In this document: piece after piece, positions 11,541 to 39,514 of the stretch
How positions within the stretch are numbered: the first letter of the stretch is position 1
Layout of the letters: every line of letters begins with the position of its first letter
Assembly: GCF_041381155.1 (NCBI RefSeq)
Contig: NC_091138.1
Location: 18,973,255 to 19,037,254 of the forward strand
Origin: Argopecten irradians
Taxonomy: Eukaryota; Mollusca; Bivalvia; Pectinida; Pectinidae
DNA length: 64,000 nucleotides
Reading direction: 5' to 3'
Position numbers and translations under genes: made by a program
Notes under the pieces: model-generated
What the model saw: the letters and a program-made list of their open reading frames with translations, nothing else
What the model was told of the DNA's origin: nothing
The model's database searches: none

Positions 11541-13630
11541 AGTATTTTAGCAAATATCATTTTGTTGTAATTTATAAATAAGCTAGCATAAGTTGGATTT
11601 TATTCCATTACTATAGTCAAGGCCATGAAGGATACATGTACAATGTATATGTATATGGTTATTATTGTTGATCTGATAATTCAGAGTTACCAGAGAAAAA
11701 TGCTTTCACCAGTGCATAATGCATTACAACATGCTTTTTATGCAACATATTCCATTGTGAAGTGTAAATCCCTGTAAGTAATTTTTGGAAAAAAGGGGGC
11801 ATAACTTCATCAAATATTTGTAGAATATTCAAGCAATGAAGTTTGACGAAAATCAAGCAGGTATTAATTTAGTTATCTAATACTACTGAGTGATGGAGAG
11901 ACTATGCCATATCATTTCACATACCTACTTCATCAAGCATATCAATGACCTTGAGGATTTCTACAATACATTGTAATCAATGACATCACCAAACTCTTCC
12001 ATCAATTTCCTCTAACATTTACAGCATTACAGTACACAATAAGTACTTGTACATGTATTTATTGTTGACCTTTACTTTTAGTGTATTGTAATAAACAAAA
12101 CTGATATGTACAATGTAAGGATCCGCACAGTACCTAATGTCGATATAACCCGACTACAGCAATGGTCCATATTATACAGTGTATAAATCTTATGCTGTTG
12201 TGAATCAGCATAATATAACTCCAGTGTGGACTCCACTGATCTAAGCACAACTTTCAAGGTTTTAGCAGTTCAGTGTCTAGCTTTATGAAATCTTGCCTCT
12301 CCTTGTTATTAAACTGGGTGACCTTGCCCTTGTGGTTCCTGATCACGACTCATTGAACAATGAGGTTTATTTCCCATGTGTCAATCACAGAACTGAAGAC
12401 CATGCCATGATATTTTAATATACCAAAACGATGTTGGTGAAGTGCAATTTATTGTCGATTAATTTCACCTGCTGATGATTGTGACGTCATATTTTTATTT
12501 GATCTTTTGGGATGTCACATCACCAGAAGATAGACTAATCGAGCGTAAATGGTACTTAACCTAGAAAATGTATATCATTCTGGTATCTCAAAAACCCTGT
12601 ATTATGATATTGATGTAATCTAGTTTTTGTGGTTCCTCTTCAACAATATTCCGGGTGTGACGGTTTCATCTCTATTTTATTTGCCAATAACACATCTTGG
12701 GTAATCTCAATATTGAGTCTATGGTTCAAAACACTTTCTGTGGTTCAAGACCACTTTAGTTGTCTTGAAAAGGTGATAGAAAACAAAAATAAATTCTCTT
12801 GCTAAGTTTGATGATAAATAACAGAAAACGCAACAGAAAAATTTGGTTTCAGATTTAATAAAATTGAATATATAAGACATCATAGATTTGAAATGCTGCC
12901 AATACAACAACATCCTATTCAATCTACATGTAAAATAATAGTCTGGTTTCAACATTTTAACTTCAAACATTGTCACAGTGCTGAAAAACATTTACTTTGA
13001 TTCCAAAGCCATGGTCGATATATATATACATGTATAAAACTTGATCACTATATTTTGACTGTAGTCTGAAATTTTATACTCTGCCTTCTAAGTAAATACT
13101 ATTGTGTAGCTATATCATGCTCAAAAATATTCAATTTGAACAACCATCAACAGATCTACTTATAAGTAGCCAAAACATTTTAATAATACCAAAGACAGTA
13201 AATAGCATTACCTGTAAGATCATTTTAACACCAGAATTAAACAGAAAAGGATGGAAAGTTTTTCTTATAAGACATGTCACTATGCATTTATATAAAGTTC
13301 AAATTCTCCAATATGAAATATCATTTATACGTTAATTATACAGGTACATGTCACACTCATACTGAGAACACTTTGTGGTCTACACATCTCATATTCTAAT
13401 GTTTCTTAGGCGATTCCTTTCCCTTACATACAAAACAACTGAATGAGTTTTATAAAAAATCATTTTACCTATGTCTGAAAAAAACAACAGGTTCTCAAAG
13501 AAACAATGTCAATTTCCAATAGTCAGAGATACTCCTTTCAAACACAATGATAAAATTTTTAGTATATGCCCCTAATGCCTATAAAGTGTTACTTTTTACC
13601 CCTACCCCCACCCCAACAACGAAAGAATGT
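11541..13630. other. Convergent intergenic region between CBY1 and GAR1
   Basis: The stretch is AT-rich. It should hold the GAR1 3' UTR, since GAR1 is transcribed leftward and stops at 13631. AATAAA-type sequences on the minus strand occur near 12673, but I cannot fix the cleavage site. No other feature recognised. Confidence 0.45.
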
Positions 13631-16600
13631 TTAGTATCTTCCTCTGCCCCCACCCCCACGTCCTCCTCTGAAACCTCCACCACCTCTAAATCCTCCTCCG
13701 CTGCCTCCGCGGCCACCTCCTCGGAAACCTCCGCCTCCGCGTCCTCCTCCTCTACCTCGGAAGCCTCCTCCACCGCCTCCTCTTCCGCCACCTCGGCCAC
13801 CTTTAAAGAGACAACAGACACAGTTACTACATTACCAGGTAAAATCAATGGAAATGTCATCAACCTTCACCGCCATATACTGAAGCATGACAAGACGGAA
13901 TATGGCAGACACAGGTGACAGTAGAGATGTAATTCAGAGAGAATACAAACTCTATTATCTACAGAAGGCAGAGGGACATCCAGTTTATGGGCATATTACC
14001 TTGTCTAACTAATTATATATGTACATTATTCATGTATCTAATTTAGTACAAACATATTATATTTTCAATGAAGATTATTGCTAACAATTTGTGGACCACA
14101 CACAGGTGTCCAAACATGGTGATTGCTGTATAAAGTAGGATGAGAAGTATGGGTGGTTGATAATAGAGTTTGAGGAGAGTTCTGTTAAGGTGTTTACCTC
14201 TTCCACCTCCTCTTGCTCCTCTGCCGGCTCCTTTAGGCTGAGGTAAAAATCTTTGAAGTGGTAACAACTTTGCTGGGTCTATGAAAAACTGAAAACAAAA
14301 ACTTGGGATTGAAATTCAATGAACACCTTTATGTTGTATACTAAAGTTGAGAAAACATTATGGACATCAAAAACAACAATTTAAATCAAGAAAAATAATC
14401 CAAAGAGTTGATGAATATTCAATAATGCAATAAAATAAAGTGGCCATGCTCTAGTAAGTAGCTTTGAATTTGAAGTATGGAAACCTGTTCAGCAATCTAA
14501 CTTGTTCAATGTTCTTAAACACATAGCATTTCAAATTATACAATACAGAGCCATGCTTTTATCATATTGTAACATTTACAAAATAACTACCACCATTTCC
14601 ATTAGGCCAAGATACATCATTTGGTATTGGACCAGGTCAACTCTGATTGGGACTGCTTACAAAACATTCCCACCGAGAAGCGTCATTTAACTTGGTCTTT
14701 TCAACAAATGAATAATTCATATATTCATAGCAATCCATTTTATCATGCATGCACATTATATTATGTCAATACAGTAGTTTCCTTTACGCAACTTTAAAAT
14801 CTTCCTCCTCATTGTCGCCATTTTCTCATAGTGCGTAAAACGCCTCTAATCTCGACGGATTGCTATATTTGGGTAAATAAATTATTCATTTGTTGAAAAG
14901 ATCAAGGTAAGTGAGGCTTCTCTGAGGTCAGTCTGAATAGAAGATGACCTGGCCCGATATGGTGTCGGCGAGTTCCAACTTTTGATATAGCACTGCACTC
15001 TGGCCCTAAACCAGACATCTATCTGTCTTAATGTCTAACTCTGGTGTCAGGGCCAGAGTATCTCCGGCTACATTATCATATCTTACATTCTTTGTGATCT
15101 ACTGTAACAACACACTCACCTTTGTATCTTTTGTAAATGATTTTGACTTCATGTCATCTGAGAGTTTCACTGATACATACTTTTATTGGTTAGGGAATCA
15201 AACTAACATTTTGATGATTGTTTGCAATATCAATAGTAATGACACACAGTAAAACACAGTTATATTAAACAAACATCTGGAGAACAGCAAAAAATCACTT
15301 CGTTGTAATCTTGAATTTGTTGTTATTGTAGTCACGGTATGTTTTCACCTGTACACCTGGTAGCCTCAGCCGGGTAACTGGTGTATCATTGTCATTATGC
15401 TAAGTGATTAATTATTTATTTGTTTTATAAGTACAGATAGTATGATAGTGTAATGGTCCACCAGCTTGATTGATGTTGTACTTGGTACATACGATATATG
15501 CATTAAGAATAAATAGTTCAATTTTTTAATTCACTATTTTACTGGTTATTTTGTTGTGACGTAGATTTATAAAAGTATGTTTTACTGTAATACTTTTGCA
15601 TATCAATATGTGGGGAAAATATAAGATTGCAAGAATTAGATATGTCAAGAACTGAGCATCAAGCTTTTTATCATACTTCAAACACTGTAAAGTTTGGGAA
15701 TCTCTACTCTATCTTTACTGCCGTTCTATCATAAGATTGCACGATTGTGTTACAGTACTAGTGTATCAACTCACTGTAGTAGATTACATCGCTACATGGT
15801 ACAGGTGAAGTGTCTATGTAACACGCATTGTGATTGGCTGAAGTGTGTATATAAATAAACGTTACACAATGCAACCTATTTGTGCAATCGGGACGTTGTA
15901 AGTACGTCGAAACAATTACAAATGTTCATAGATAAACATCTGAAAAATTAATATTTGTAAAATAGAAGTATTACGCTGTAAAAATAAATAACGCTGATAT
16001 ATAGAATTCGCGCTGTAATATACATGACTGTTGGGTGTTTTTTTCCGTAGTACACCTAGCACATGTGACGAACTTGACTGACAGAGTTTCCTGAAATAGC
16101 TGTTGTAAATATATAAATAAGATGATTGAAAAAAAATCAAACATGGAAAGAGATAACACACAATCAGGTTATACTAGCTGTAGAAGAACACATAATATTG
16201 ATTTAAACATGATAATACTGGTACTGCCGTTAATGAATAAATATGAAGGTCAAGAAGAAAGTATCTGCTAAAACAACTGTTCAGTTTCATAATTATGGTA
16301 AGGTATATTTAAAATGTCAATTTAACTCTGAATTTGAACTTTATACTGAATAAAAAAGTGTGGAAGTACTAAAAATCGTCGATCGCCAAGCTGCCAACGC
16401 GTGCATATTATAAGTTACCGGTAAGATACATGTGTGTTTGCACATGTGTAACGTTACGTTACTATTTTAATCTCTCGCTAAAATTGCGCCAAAATTAGAA
16501 GCGGTTCAACCGATCACAGCCAAAATTAGAAGCAGTCCTCAACCGATCATATGTCGACATGTCAAAGCCACGAACCGATCTAAAAGTACGCGAAAGGGTA

Positions 16601-18270
16601 GTGAAAATGTACAATGATGGCATGGGGTGTCCTATGGAAATATATCTAAAGCGGCCGACGTTTGTAAATCCACCTGTCGGAAACATCGCAAAGTTGTGCG
16701 AGGAACAACATAATTCTCTGCTTCCACGTGTTCGGTCTATCATGACACCAACAAAGGTCAGTGAAGAAGTTGTTAAATTCGTCGAATATCGGAAGAAAAT
16801 GAGACCAAGCATGGCAGGCTAAAAAAACCAGCTTTACTGTGCACACACGTTTTTCTCTTCTATTTTTAGATCAACTCAGCCAATCACAATGCGTGTTACA
16901 TAGGCACTTCACCTGTAACATGTAGCGATGTAATCTACTACAGTGAGTCGATACACTAGTACTGTAACACAATCGTGCAATCTTATGATAGAACGGCAGT
17001 AAATGGAACTCAAGTTTGTACATCCATTTAACTACGATATATATCACAACAATGGAAATTAAAATCAAAATCATTTATGGTTTCAAGTTTTCATTAGTTA
17101 TATTGACCATAGATATCTATGAATACAGATATCCATGCATAACTGGCTGAGTAAAAGGATACATAGTCCCTGATTGATCCAAAAATCTCGTCCACTTTGC
17201 CTATCTGTTGTTTGTTCTCTAGGTACAAAGGAGCATTGAAGTAGGGGATCTTCTCGTTAGTACATTTACACACCAAGTCATCCTCACAGGGGTGGATAAA
17301 GTGGCACAGTTCTGTAAGTAAAGCAGTTACAGTTAAACAAACAGAAATCACCAAAAGTACATTCACAGAAAATACACCGGTCCCTATGTAGCTTGACTCA
17401 TAAAGAAACATTCTCAAAAATCTAGAACTGCTAATATTAAACTGAGGAGTTATTGATGTATAACTGATGCAATAATTAAATAAATGAAAGTTTATGTAGC
17501 TAAAATATAGAAGACATAGTATCAAGACCTTACCCATCACTTCCTCTGGAGGCCCATAATCCTGGTAACCACCTCCACCACGTCCTGAGAAAAAAGAAAC
17601 TTTTGTTATAGATTCACCAACAGCAAATGTGAATGTTAATCTGAGTGATAAATGTTAATATGTATCTGCATCACACTTTATGTTATCACAGTTATGTAGA
17701 ATATAAGTTGAAGAATTTTTTTTTTACTTTTCTTGAAAATTAAGATGACTTTAGGGTAATTAACACCACTTTTGGTAAATATCATTATATGCAGATATAT
17801 TCTAACTAGAGCTATTACCAGAGATGACAACTAATACCTTGCGCGCAACTCCATTTAATGATTAATAGGGGAGATCTAGAGGGCATTGCAGAACCGGCCT
17901 ATATAATTTACTCAACTCCCCTTTATGTAAGAGTTCTGTATACTAAATTGTATCAAAATCTGTCAAGTAGTCTAGGAGGAGTTTGCCAGACAAAGTTGTA
18001 TCTACAGACAGACAACCCAATTCCAGTATACTCCCCCTCCCCACTTAACTTTGTTGCGGGGGGTATAATTAAGCTGCCTCTAACACGTGTTGAAACTATA
18101 CTACATAGACAGAAATGGAATAAAAATATTCTTTTTTTATGAGATTTAAGACTTTACCTCTTACCTCTTCCACCTCTACCACCACCTCCTCTGAATCCTC
18201 CTCCTCTTCCACCTCCGCCGCCTCTAAATCCACCGCCTCCACCTCTTCCGCGAAAACCTGGTGGTGCCAT
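13631..18270 (-). CDS. GAR1: GAR1, H/ACA ribonucleoprotein subunit 1
   Basis: Six coding exons on the minus strand: 18270-18165, 17584-17534, 17311-17163, 15179-15120, 14288-14198 and 13800-13631. They join in frame to 208 residues, against about 217 in human. GAR1 is a core protein of H/ACA snoRNPs, which pseudouridylate rRNA, and of telomerase RNP. Residues 1-40 are an RGG/FRGG-rich N-terminus. The conserved core (about 53-145) has [30 protein letters not shown], then [11 protein letters not shown] and [18 protein letters not shown]. The C-terminus (about 140-208) is again Gly/Arg-rich and ends GRGRY. All introns have GT-AG ends, and the phases agree. The 60-bp exon 4 was found by homology. 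Antisense open frames over both RGG exons are by-products of the GGA/GGT codon bias. Confidence 0.95.
14620..14965. repeat. Foldback (inverted-repeat) element in GAR1 intron 4
   Basis: The segment CTTGGTCTTTTCAACAAATG at 14692 is mirrored at about 14889-14908, and the arms run on inward to TAGCAATCC. Weaker inverted similarity continues outward to about 14620 and 14965. It has no coding sequence. It is probably a degenerate MITE. Confidence 0.6.
14998..15059. repeat. Hairpin within GAR1 intron 4
   Basis: The arms CTCTGGCCCTAAACCAGACAT and its near inverse ATGTCTAACTCTGGTG plus TCAGGGCCAGAG surround a loop of about 12 bases. It lies 60 bp from GAR1 exon 4. Its function is unknown. Confidence 0.6.
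15713..17003 (+). mobile_element. Tc1/mariner-like remnant with 130-bp terminal inverted repeats
   Basis: The ends 15713-15842 and 16871-17003 are inverted repeats starting TTTACTGCCGTTCTATCATA, with only about four differences over 130 bp. Inside, 16559-16822 encodes 87 residues resembling the N-terminal paired-type helix-turn-helix of Tc1/mariner transposases: [18 protein letters not shown], then [19 protein letters not shown]. No DDE catalytic domain follows, so it is an internally deleted, non-autonomous copy. A near-duplicate of about 30 bp precedes the frame (AAAATTAGAAGC at about 16492 and 16523). No clear TA duplication was seen at the ends. It sits in GAR1 intron 3. Confidence 0.75.
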
Positions 18271-18357
18271 TTCACTACAACATAAACATTACATATGTCA
18301 TCAATACGATGTATACTGCTGCTTGATAGTACTAAATACATTGTCTGTTGATTTTAT

Positions 18358-18753
18358 TTTTAGCCCACCATAATCAGATGACGAGCTATTCAAATCACCT
18401 TTCATTCAGTTGTTCCTTCTGTCGGTTAACAATTCTCGTTACCACTATTTCTAAGAAACTACAGAAAGGACTCTTCTCAAATTTCATATGTTGGTTCCTC
18501 TCGGGTCCTAGTTGTGCATATTGCATTTTGGGACTAAACAAGATGGCCCACAGGCAGCCATCTTGGATTTTGATTGTTGTATTTTGTTTCCGCTATTTCT
18601 CAGAAAGTACTGAACTGCTGAAGTGTTCCGTCTCAAATCTCATATGTATTTTGTAGTTGAAGTTTAAAAAAAAAAACGAGAGAAAAAAATCCCTATTTTC
18701 ATTGTCGGGCATAGCCATTCTTTGGTGGACCCCAATATCCCTCTGGGATCTCT
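18358..18753. repeat. Repeat family D (TTAGCCCACC-type)
   Basis: It starts TTTTTAGCCCACCATAATCA and ends CCCTCTGGGATCTCTTGTT. The block around CTATTTCT...AAGTACTGAA with CAAAT(T/C)TCATATGT occurs twice, about 149 bp apart. The end sequence resembles the ends of families B and C. It lies in the probable 5' UTR intron of GAR1. Confidence 0.7.
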
Positions 18754-18765
18754 TGTTACATTTTA

Positions 18766-19104
18766 AAGTGAACAGTCGGGCAAGGATGGCTAAAGTCGGT
18801 AAAAATGGTGTGAATGTATCCAGTATATTTTCTTATGAAATAGACAAATAAAATCTCTCGTCAAAATCTGTCTGCGTACAAAGAAATTAATTTAAAGTAT
18901 AGCAATCCTAAAACGTCCTCTCGGCTGACTATGTCCGTGGTTACATTTCCACGCAGCCTCGCTTTCAATGCTTTCAACTTTCTTTATTTCAGTGGTCAGA
19001 ACTGGGAAACGTAAGCAGAACTTGACCGTCGTATTAAAACGTGAGAACTTTTGGAAGGCCAATGAACGCATTTAGACTGGTTTTCTTTGCCCGACTATTC
19101 ACTT
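18766..19104. mobile_element. MITE with AAGTGAACAGTCGGGCAA ends
   Basis: The left end AAGTGAACAGTCGGGCAA and the right end TTGCCCGACTATTCACTT are inverted repeats with one mismatch. TA lies outside each end (18764-18765 and 19105-19106), as expected for Tc1/mariner-type insertion. The element is 339 bp, without coding capacity. Confidence 0.78.
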
Positions 19105-19458
19105 TAATATGGTTTTCAACCTACTTTATGACATATGCAACAAAACATTTATTTATGCTCAATCTTAGTCAAATAAAATAATCAAAAAGATGTATATGTG
19201 AATGTGGGTGGGAATTCAATATAGCTGACCGACTACTAACCGTTAGCACCCAGTTGTGCTACTGTTTTGATGTTACATGATCATGTGTGTATCTAGAGAG
19301 TGCTATTCTATGTCGGAAACTAGCCATTCATCATGACAACACGAAGTGAGACCGGTGTATACTTAAAAGTACTGTTATTATTTAAATTGTAAGCAAGTGA
19401 AATGTTATCTATATTCATTAACAATCGAAAGATCTATCCATTTTGATACAATACTTAC

Positions 19459-19811
19459 AACAGAAAACACAAACGTTCGGTATACACGTGCTTCCGGTAT
19501 CCCACGCATGCGTGACTGATATGTCGTAAAATTATTTTACGAAATAAACATCGTTTATGTGGAAGTAAAACAAATACAAACATAATTACATATGTAAATA
19601 GTTATATATTCATTTCATTTTTATATTCTATAAAAAAATATTTGCGTTCTTATAATAAAAATGAGTTCGTTTTACGATTGTCCAAAAAATCTTATTCGGC
19701 TAAACGTTTAGATTACATGGCTAAAGAAACATTGAAAGTTAAGCGCAAAGTTGAAACATAAAGCATCGTTTTTTAACGTTCGTTCTTTTTTAGGAGCAAC
19801 CGATCTGCAAA
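19459..19811. promoter_or_regulatory. Probable shared GAR1/DDX46 divergent promoter
   Basis: On the minus strand a strong donor (TT|GTAAGTATTG, exon edge at 19459) pairs with an acceptor just upstream of the GAR1 start (TTGTAG, exon edge at 18274), suggesting a non-coding GAR1 first exon here. On the plus strand TTCTTTTTTAG immediately precedes GAGCAACCGATC and the DDX46 ATG, so DDX46 may also have a leader exon. Between them lie ACCGGAAGCACGTG on the minus strand (ETS-like CCGGAAG) and the palindrome CACGCATGCGTG (NRF-1-like). Start sites are inferred. Confidence 0.5.
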
Positions 19812-35724
<15,913 letters not shown>

Positions 35725-35981
35725 ACGCTCGCCAGCGTACCAGAGGTGTTGGACTGTTATCGTGAACATTAGTTAAATCATGACTATAATGTTGAATGAT
35801 TTCATTTACATGGACATGGCTCCTGTAAAATGTTTTATGTTACTGTGTACCAGTAAAAAGAACTTGTATTTGAGGACTTCACACTCTAAAACAGTGCAAT
35901 CTGGTAATGAAATTTTAAATCATGTCCTTTCAAGTAAAATTCTGTGCTAAATTAAGATTTTTGTGACTGGATACATTTTTC

Positions 35982-35987
35982 ATTAAA
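35982..35987 (+). terminator. DDX46 polyadenylation signal (ATTAAA)
   Basis: ATTAAA lies 258 bases after the DDX46 stop and is followed by a T-rich stretch. It is the nearest credible poly(A) signal for the gene. Confidence 0.55.
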
Positions 35988-36506
35988 GATATGTATTTTA
36001 TCTTTATTTTCTGTTTTGCTTTACCAAAGAGTTACCTGATTAAAATGGCTCATATCAATATTATATTGCTAGGTTCAGACATAATGACAACTGATAGGCA
36101 TACTGCTATTCCAGGTGTACTGTTATTCCAGTACATTTCTCTGTGATGGTTTGCACACGTCACATTTTCTATATGCCATTTGTATGGAAGATATCATAAA
36201 GACCTGATTCATTATTGCAGATTTGTTTGAAATTTATTCTGTGCTCATTTGCACATTTACACTTAATTCTTTATCAATCAAAACACTTATTTTGTCTTTG
36301 CATAATTATTACAGAATTATTTTCTCAAGGGGTTGGATATTGATTGTGATCTAAAAATATTGTTATCTTTTAGAGCAAAAAAAATTGTAATTTTCTCAAA
36401 AAAAACCTCATTAATATCTATCCTTAAGAGTAGATACCTCTGTAATATACAAACACTGAATATTAAAACATAAAAGTTAACTCTCTGAAGTAATTTAAAA
36501 GTTTCA

Positions 36507-39500
36507 TTTATTACTCACAAAATGTACATACTTGGTATGTGATGTGTATTCAAAAGTCAAATACACAATAGTCACCCGAGTCCAGTTATTTATGGCTTAT
36601 CTCAATCTAAACATCCTCAATAAATGATTTCTCATTACTATCTAAATCTGCCTTAAACAACTCGACTCAAGTCACTCAAAACAATGCATATATAAGCAAC
36701 AAGGAAAACGTTGCTAAGCAATGAAATCTACGTAAAAGACTTGAGAACTCTTCTGTCTACATAATATTACAACAACAAAAACAAACATACAAGGGAGGCA
36801 GACATGTTGTGACAGTTCTATAACAGGGAACAGTTTCATCAACATTACTTAACTTTAAGGAAATCATTATCAAAATTGTCATAGAAAAGCATTATGAGAA
36901 CAAAAAAATATTAAGGGACTCTACTTTACTTTTGTAATGCTTTCCTGTGGAGAATTTTAAGAAAGGGAATTTTTTAATTAAAGTCAAGGAATATTGGTGA
37001 AACCGGGCCCCAAGTATGTTTAACATGAAACTTTGTAAGTCTATTCTGTTAATTCTAGTATCATCATAAAGTTTTGTCACCAAAGTATCATATTAAACAT
37101 GAGACAGTTATGTCATTGTTATGTGCTATTGCTACAATAATGTTGAAGGAATGATATTCAATGAGTTTATGTTCAAACTAACAAATTATACACTTTTCTA
37201 TAAAAAAAAAATAAATGTATAGAGTAGTTTGAATCTTACTCTGGTTTTTAACTGTTTAATATCAATCTTTATATAAATATATACATGTACAAACTTGGAA
37301 AAAATCAAAAGTTTTAAATGGTAAATAAATGTACTGGCTTAAATGCATCATTCTCTGTGGGAGGACAGGGGTCATCTACATATATATATACATAAATAGT
37401 TATAACTGGAATGCAACAAACATAAAAAGCATATATTTTCTATTAACATATCAAGGTGAAGTATATGGAAGGAACCCATTAAACTGATTAAGTCATTAAA
37501 TTCACTAGAGAATACAACAAAACTGCCAATAAATTTTGCATCACTAGAACTACAATGGAAACTATAAGAAGCTGCAGACTGTTTTGGTTTTACTAGTAAA
37601 ATGTTCACCAATGTAAAGCCCTAACTAATGTTCATAAATTTAAGTCCTAATAAAAGACTGATGGCTAATTATGAATAAGAATATCATTAGGGGTCTTTCA
37701 AAACATTTTCGCAAATTGCAGTCCCCTGTTGAAATAAAATTCAAGACCATATCCATGCTTTCTATTATGGTAGCTATATAGGTCACAGGTTAAGATGAAC
37801 GTCAAAGCGACAGACTTATGGAAAATGCAAAAACACCTTGAGAGGTACCAATAATCCTGACCCAAGCATGGAATTCTAGTGACAAGTATGAAGTTTTGGT
37901 CAAAGATAAAAAATAGATCACAACAACCTACATTTGGTAAAAGAACAAAACTGCTGAAGGTCACACAAGGCAAATCTATATTACATTATAGGCAGTGAAT
38001 GGTTAACTAGAAATAGGAACAATTATAACACACTGCACTGAGCAGATTACAAATTCAGATGGGGTGGGGAACAATCTCTATAAACACAATCTTAACAATA
38101 CAGGGAATATCAATTAGCTGCTGCAGAGAAAACTTACATACTAAAATGTCTTTGAGACCAACTCTAAGTAACACTAACCCAAGTCCACAACCAATTGATA
38201 AATGTATCATATATGGAGAACAAAAAGAATACTAACAAATTAATGTAATCTACAATTTTGAGCAAAATACATTATCTAAAGCACTTCTCAAATCAACAAA
38301 ATATATTGTAAAAGCAATAATAAAGTCAATAGGATTTCCTTCTGTCAACTAAATGGTGAGATTTCTCACCCGTCAAATTGTGTACAATAAGAAAATGTAA
38401 AAAAATTCTGGAGTACATCCAAGAAGCCTTAGAGAAGTGATGGAAATGTTCCTTTGTTAAAGCCTCTGTATAACTGTATAGTAAAAATTTGTCAGCCACA
38501 TTAGATACAATGTATATGGAAGATACTGATGGGGTCAGCATCTTATGACCTACAGAATAAGACTAGCTTACTACTAGTATTAAAAAACTTTCTAATGAAC
38601 TGTGTAAGTTTTACAAAAGTTCTACAATCTTTTACACAAGATGATGATGCAATTTCTAAATAAGCTGATAAGTAAATCAGTTGCATGTTCAACTCATGTA
38701 GATCCTATGTCCATAAGACATTGTTTAACTGAGTAAAGTTTAATTTTATAGAAACTGTTACACTTACACTGGCCTTTAGCTGCTCCAACACATAAGTCTA
38801 GATCTACTCATCAAAGAGTAAAAATGAGATTCATCAAAGGTAGTTTGTTCAGTGTGGACATTAAAGTAAAATAAGATATGTATAACAACTACAATAAACA
38901 TATATAACAATTACATTTTTAACTTTCAAAAACTAGGATTCAACGCTTTGGCAATTTTTGTGAGTTATCTCCCCTTACCAAAGACATAGATAATTGTAAC
39001 ATTTTCTTAAGAAATATCTGGTATATCAATGAACTAACTGGATTTTTAAATCTTACATTAATTAGCTTTACAGTTAAAAAAATAATAATTTCAATGAAAA
39101 TGGCAAAAATGGGCCATATCTCCCTTCTCAAATACGTTAATAATAATTGTATATCAGTTCTATTTCAATCACAACTTAAATCTAAATAATACATCTGCTT
39201 AAGCATTTTACAATAAATTAAATTCTCTGTGATAATATATATGTACAAGAGTATAAGGACTAAATTAGAAGTAAGAAAAAGTCATTGAGTGAAGAAAAAA
39301 ATAATGAAATAGAGAAAAAAAATTTGAAAAATTATCAATTTCATCTGTAAGTAAAGTGGCTAAGTTTGCCTGTGATTTGCACAAAATTTAGGCTGGGATT
39401 TACATAATTTAGTCATACAGGATTACCCATCACTACTGTGGAGCTACTGGAGGTGTTGCTATCGGAAACTAGTTTGGCAGTTATCTATCGTCTGGTTGGT

Positions 39501-39514
39501 TGTTTGACTTTGAC
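36507..39514 (-). other. Probable long 3' UTR of the tetraspanin gene
   Basis: No coding sequence on either strand between the tetraspanin stop (39515-39517) and a minus-strand AATAAA at 36507-36512. The length, about 3 kb, is inferred from that signal. The gap to the DDX46 poly(A) site is about 500 bp. Confidence 0.4.

Noticed and set aside
13579-13863. Acidic Glu/Val-rich frame on the minus strand, and a Ser/Thr-rich frame on the plus strand
   Set aside because: Both are out-of-frame readings of the GAR1 RGG exon. The same applies near 18096-18341.
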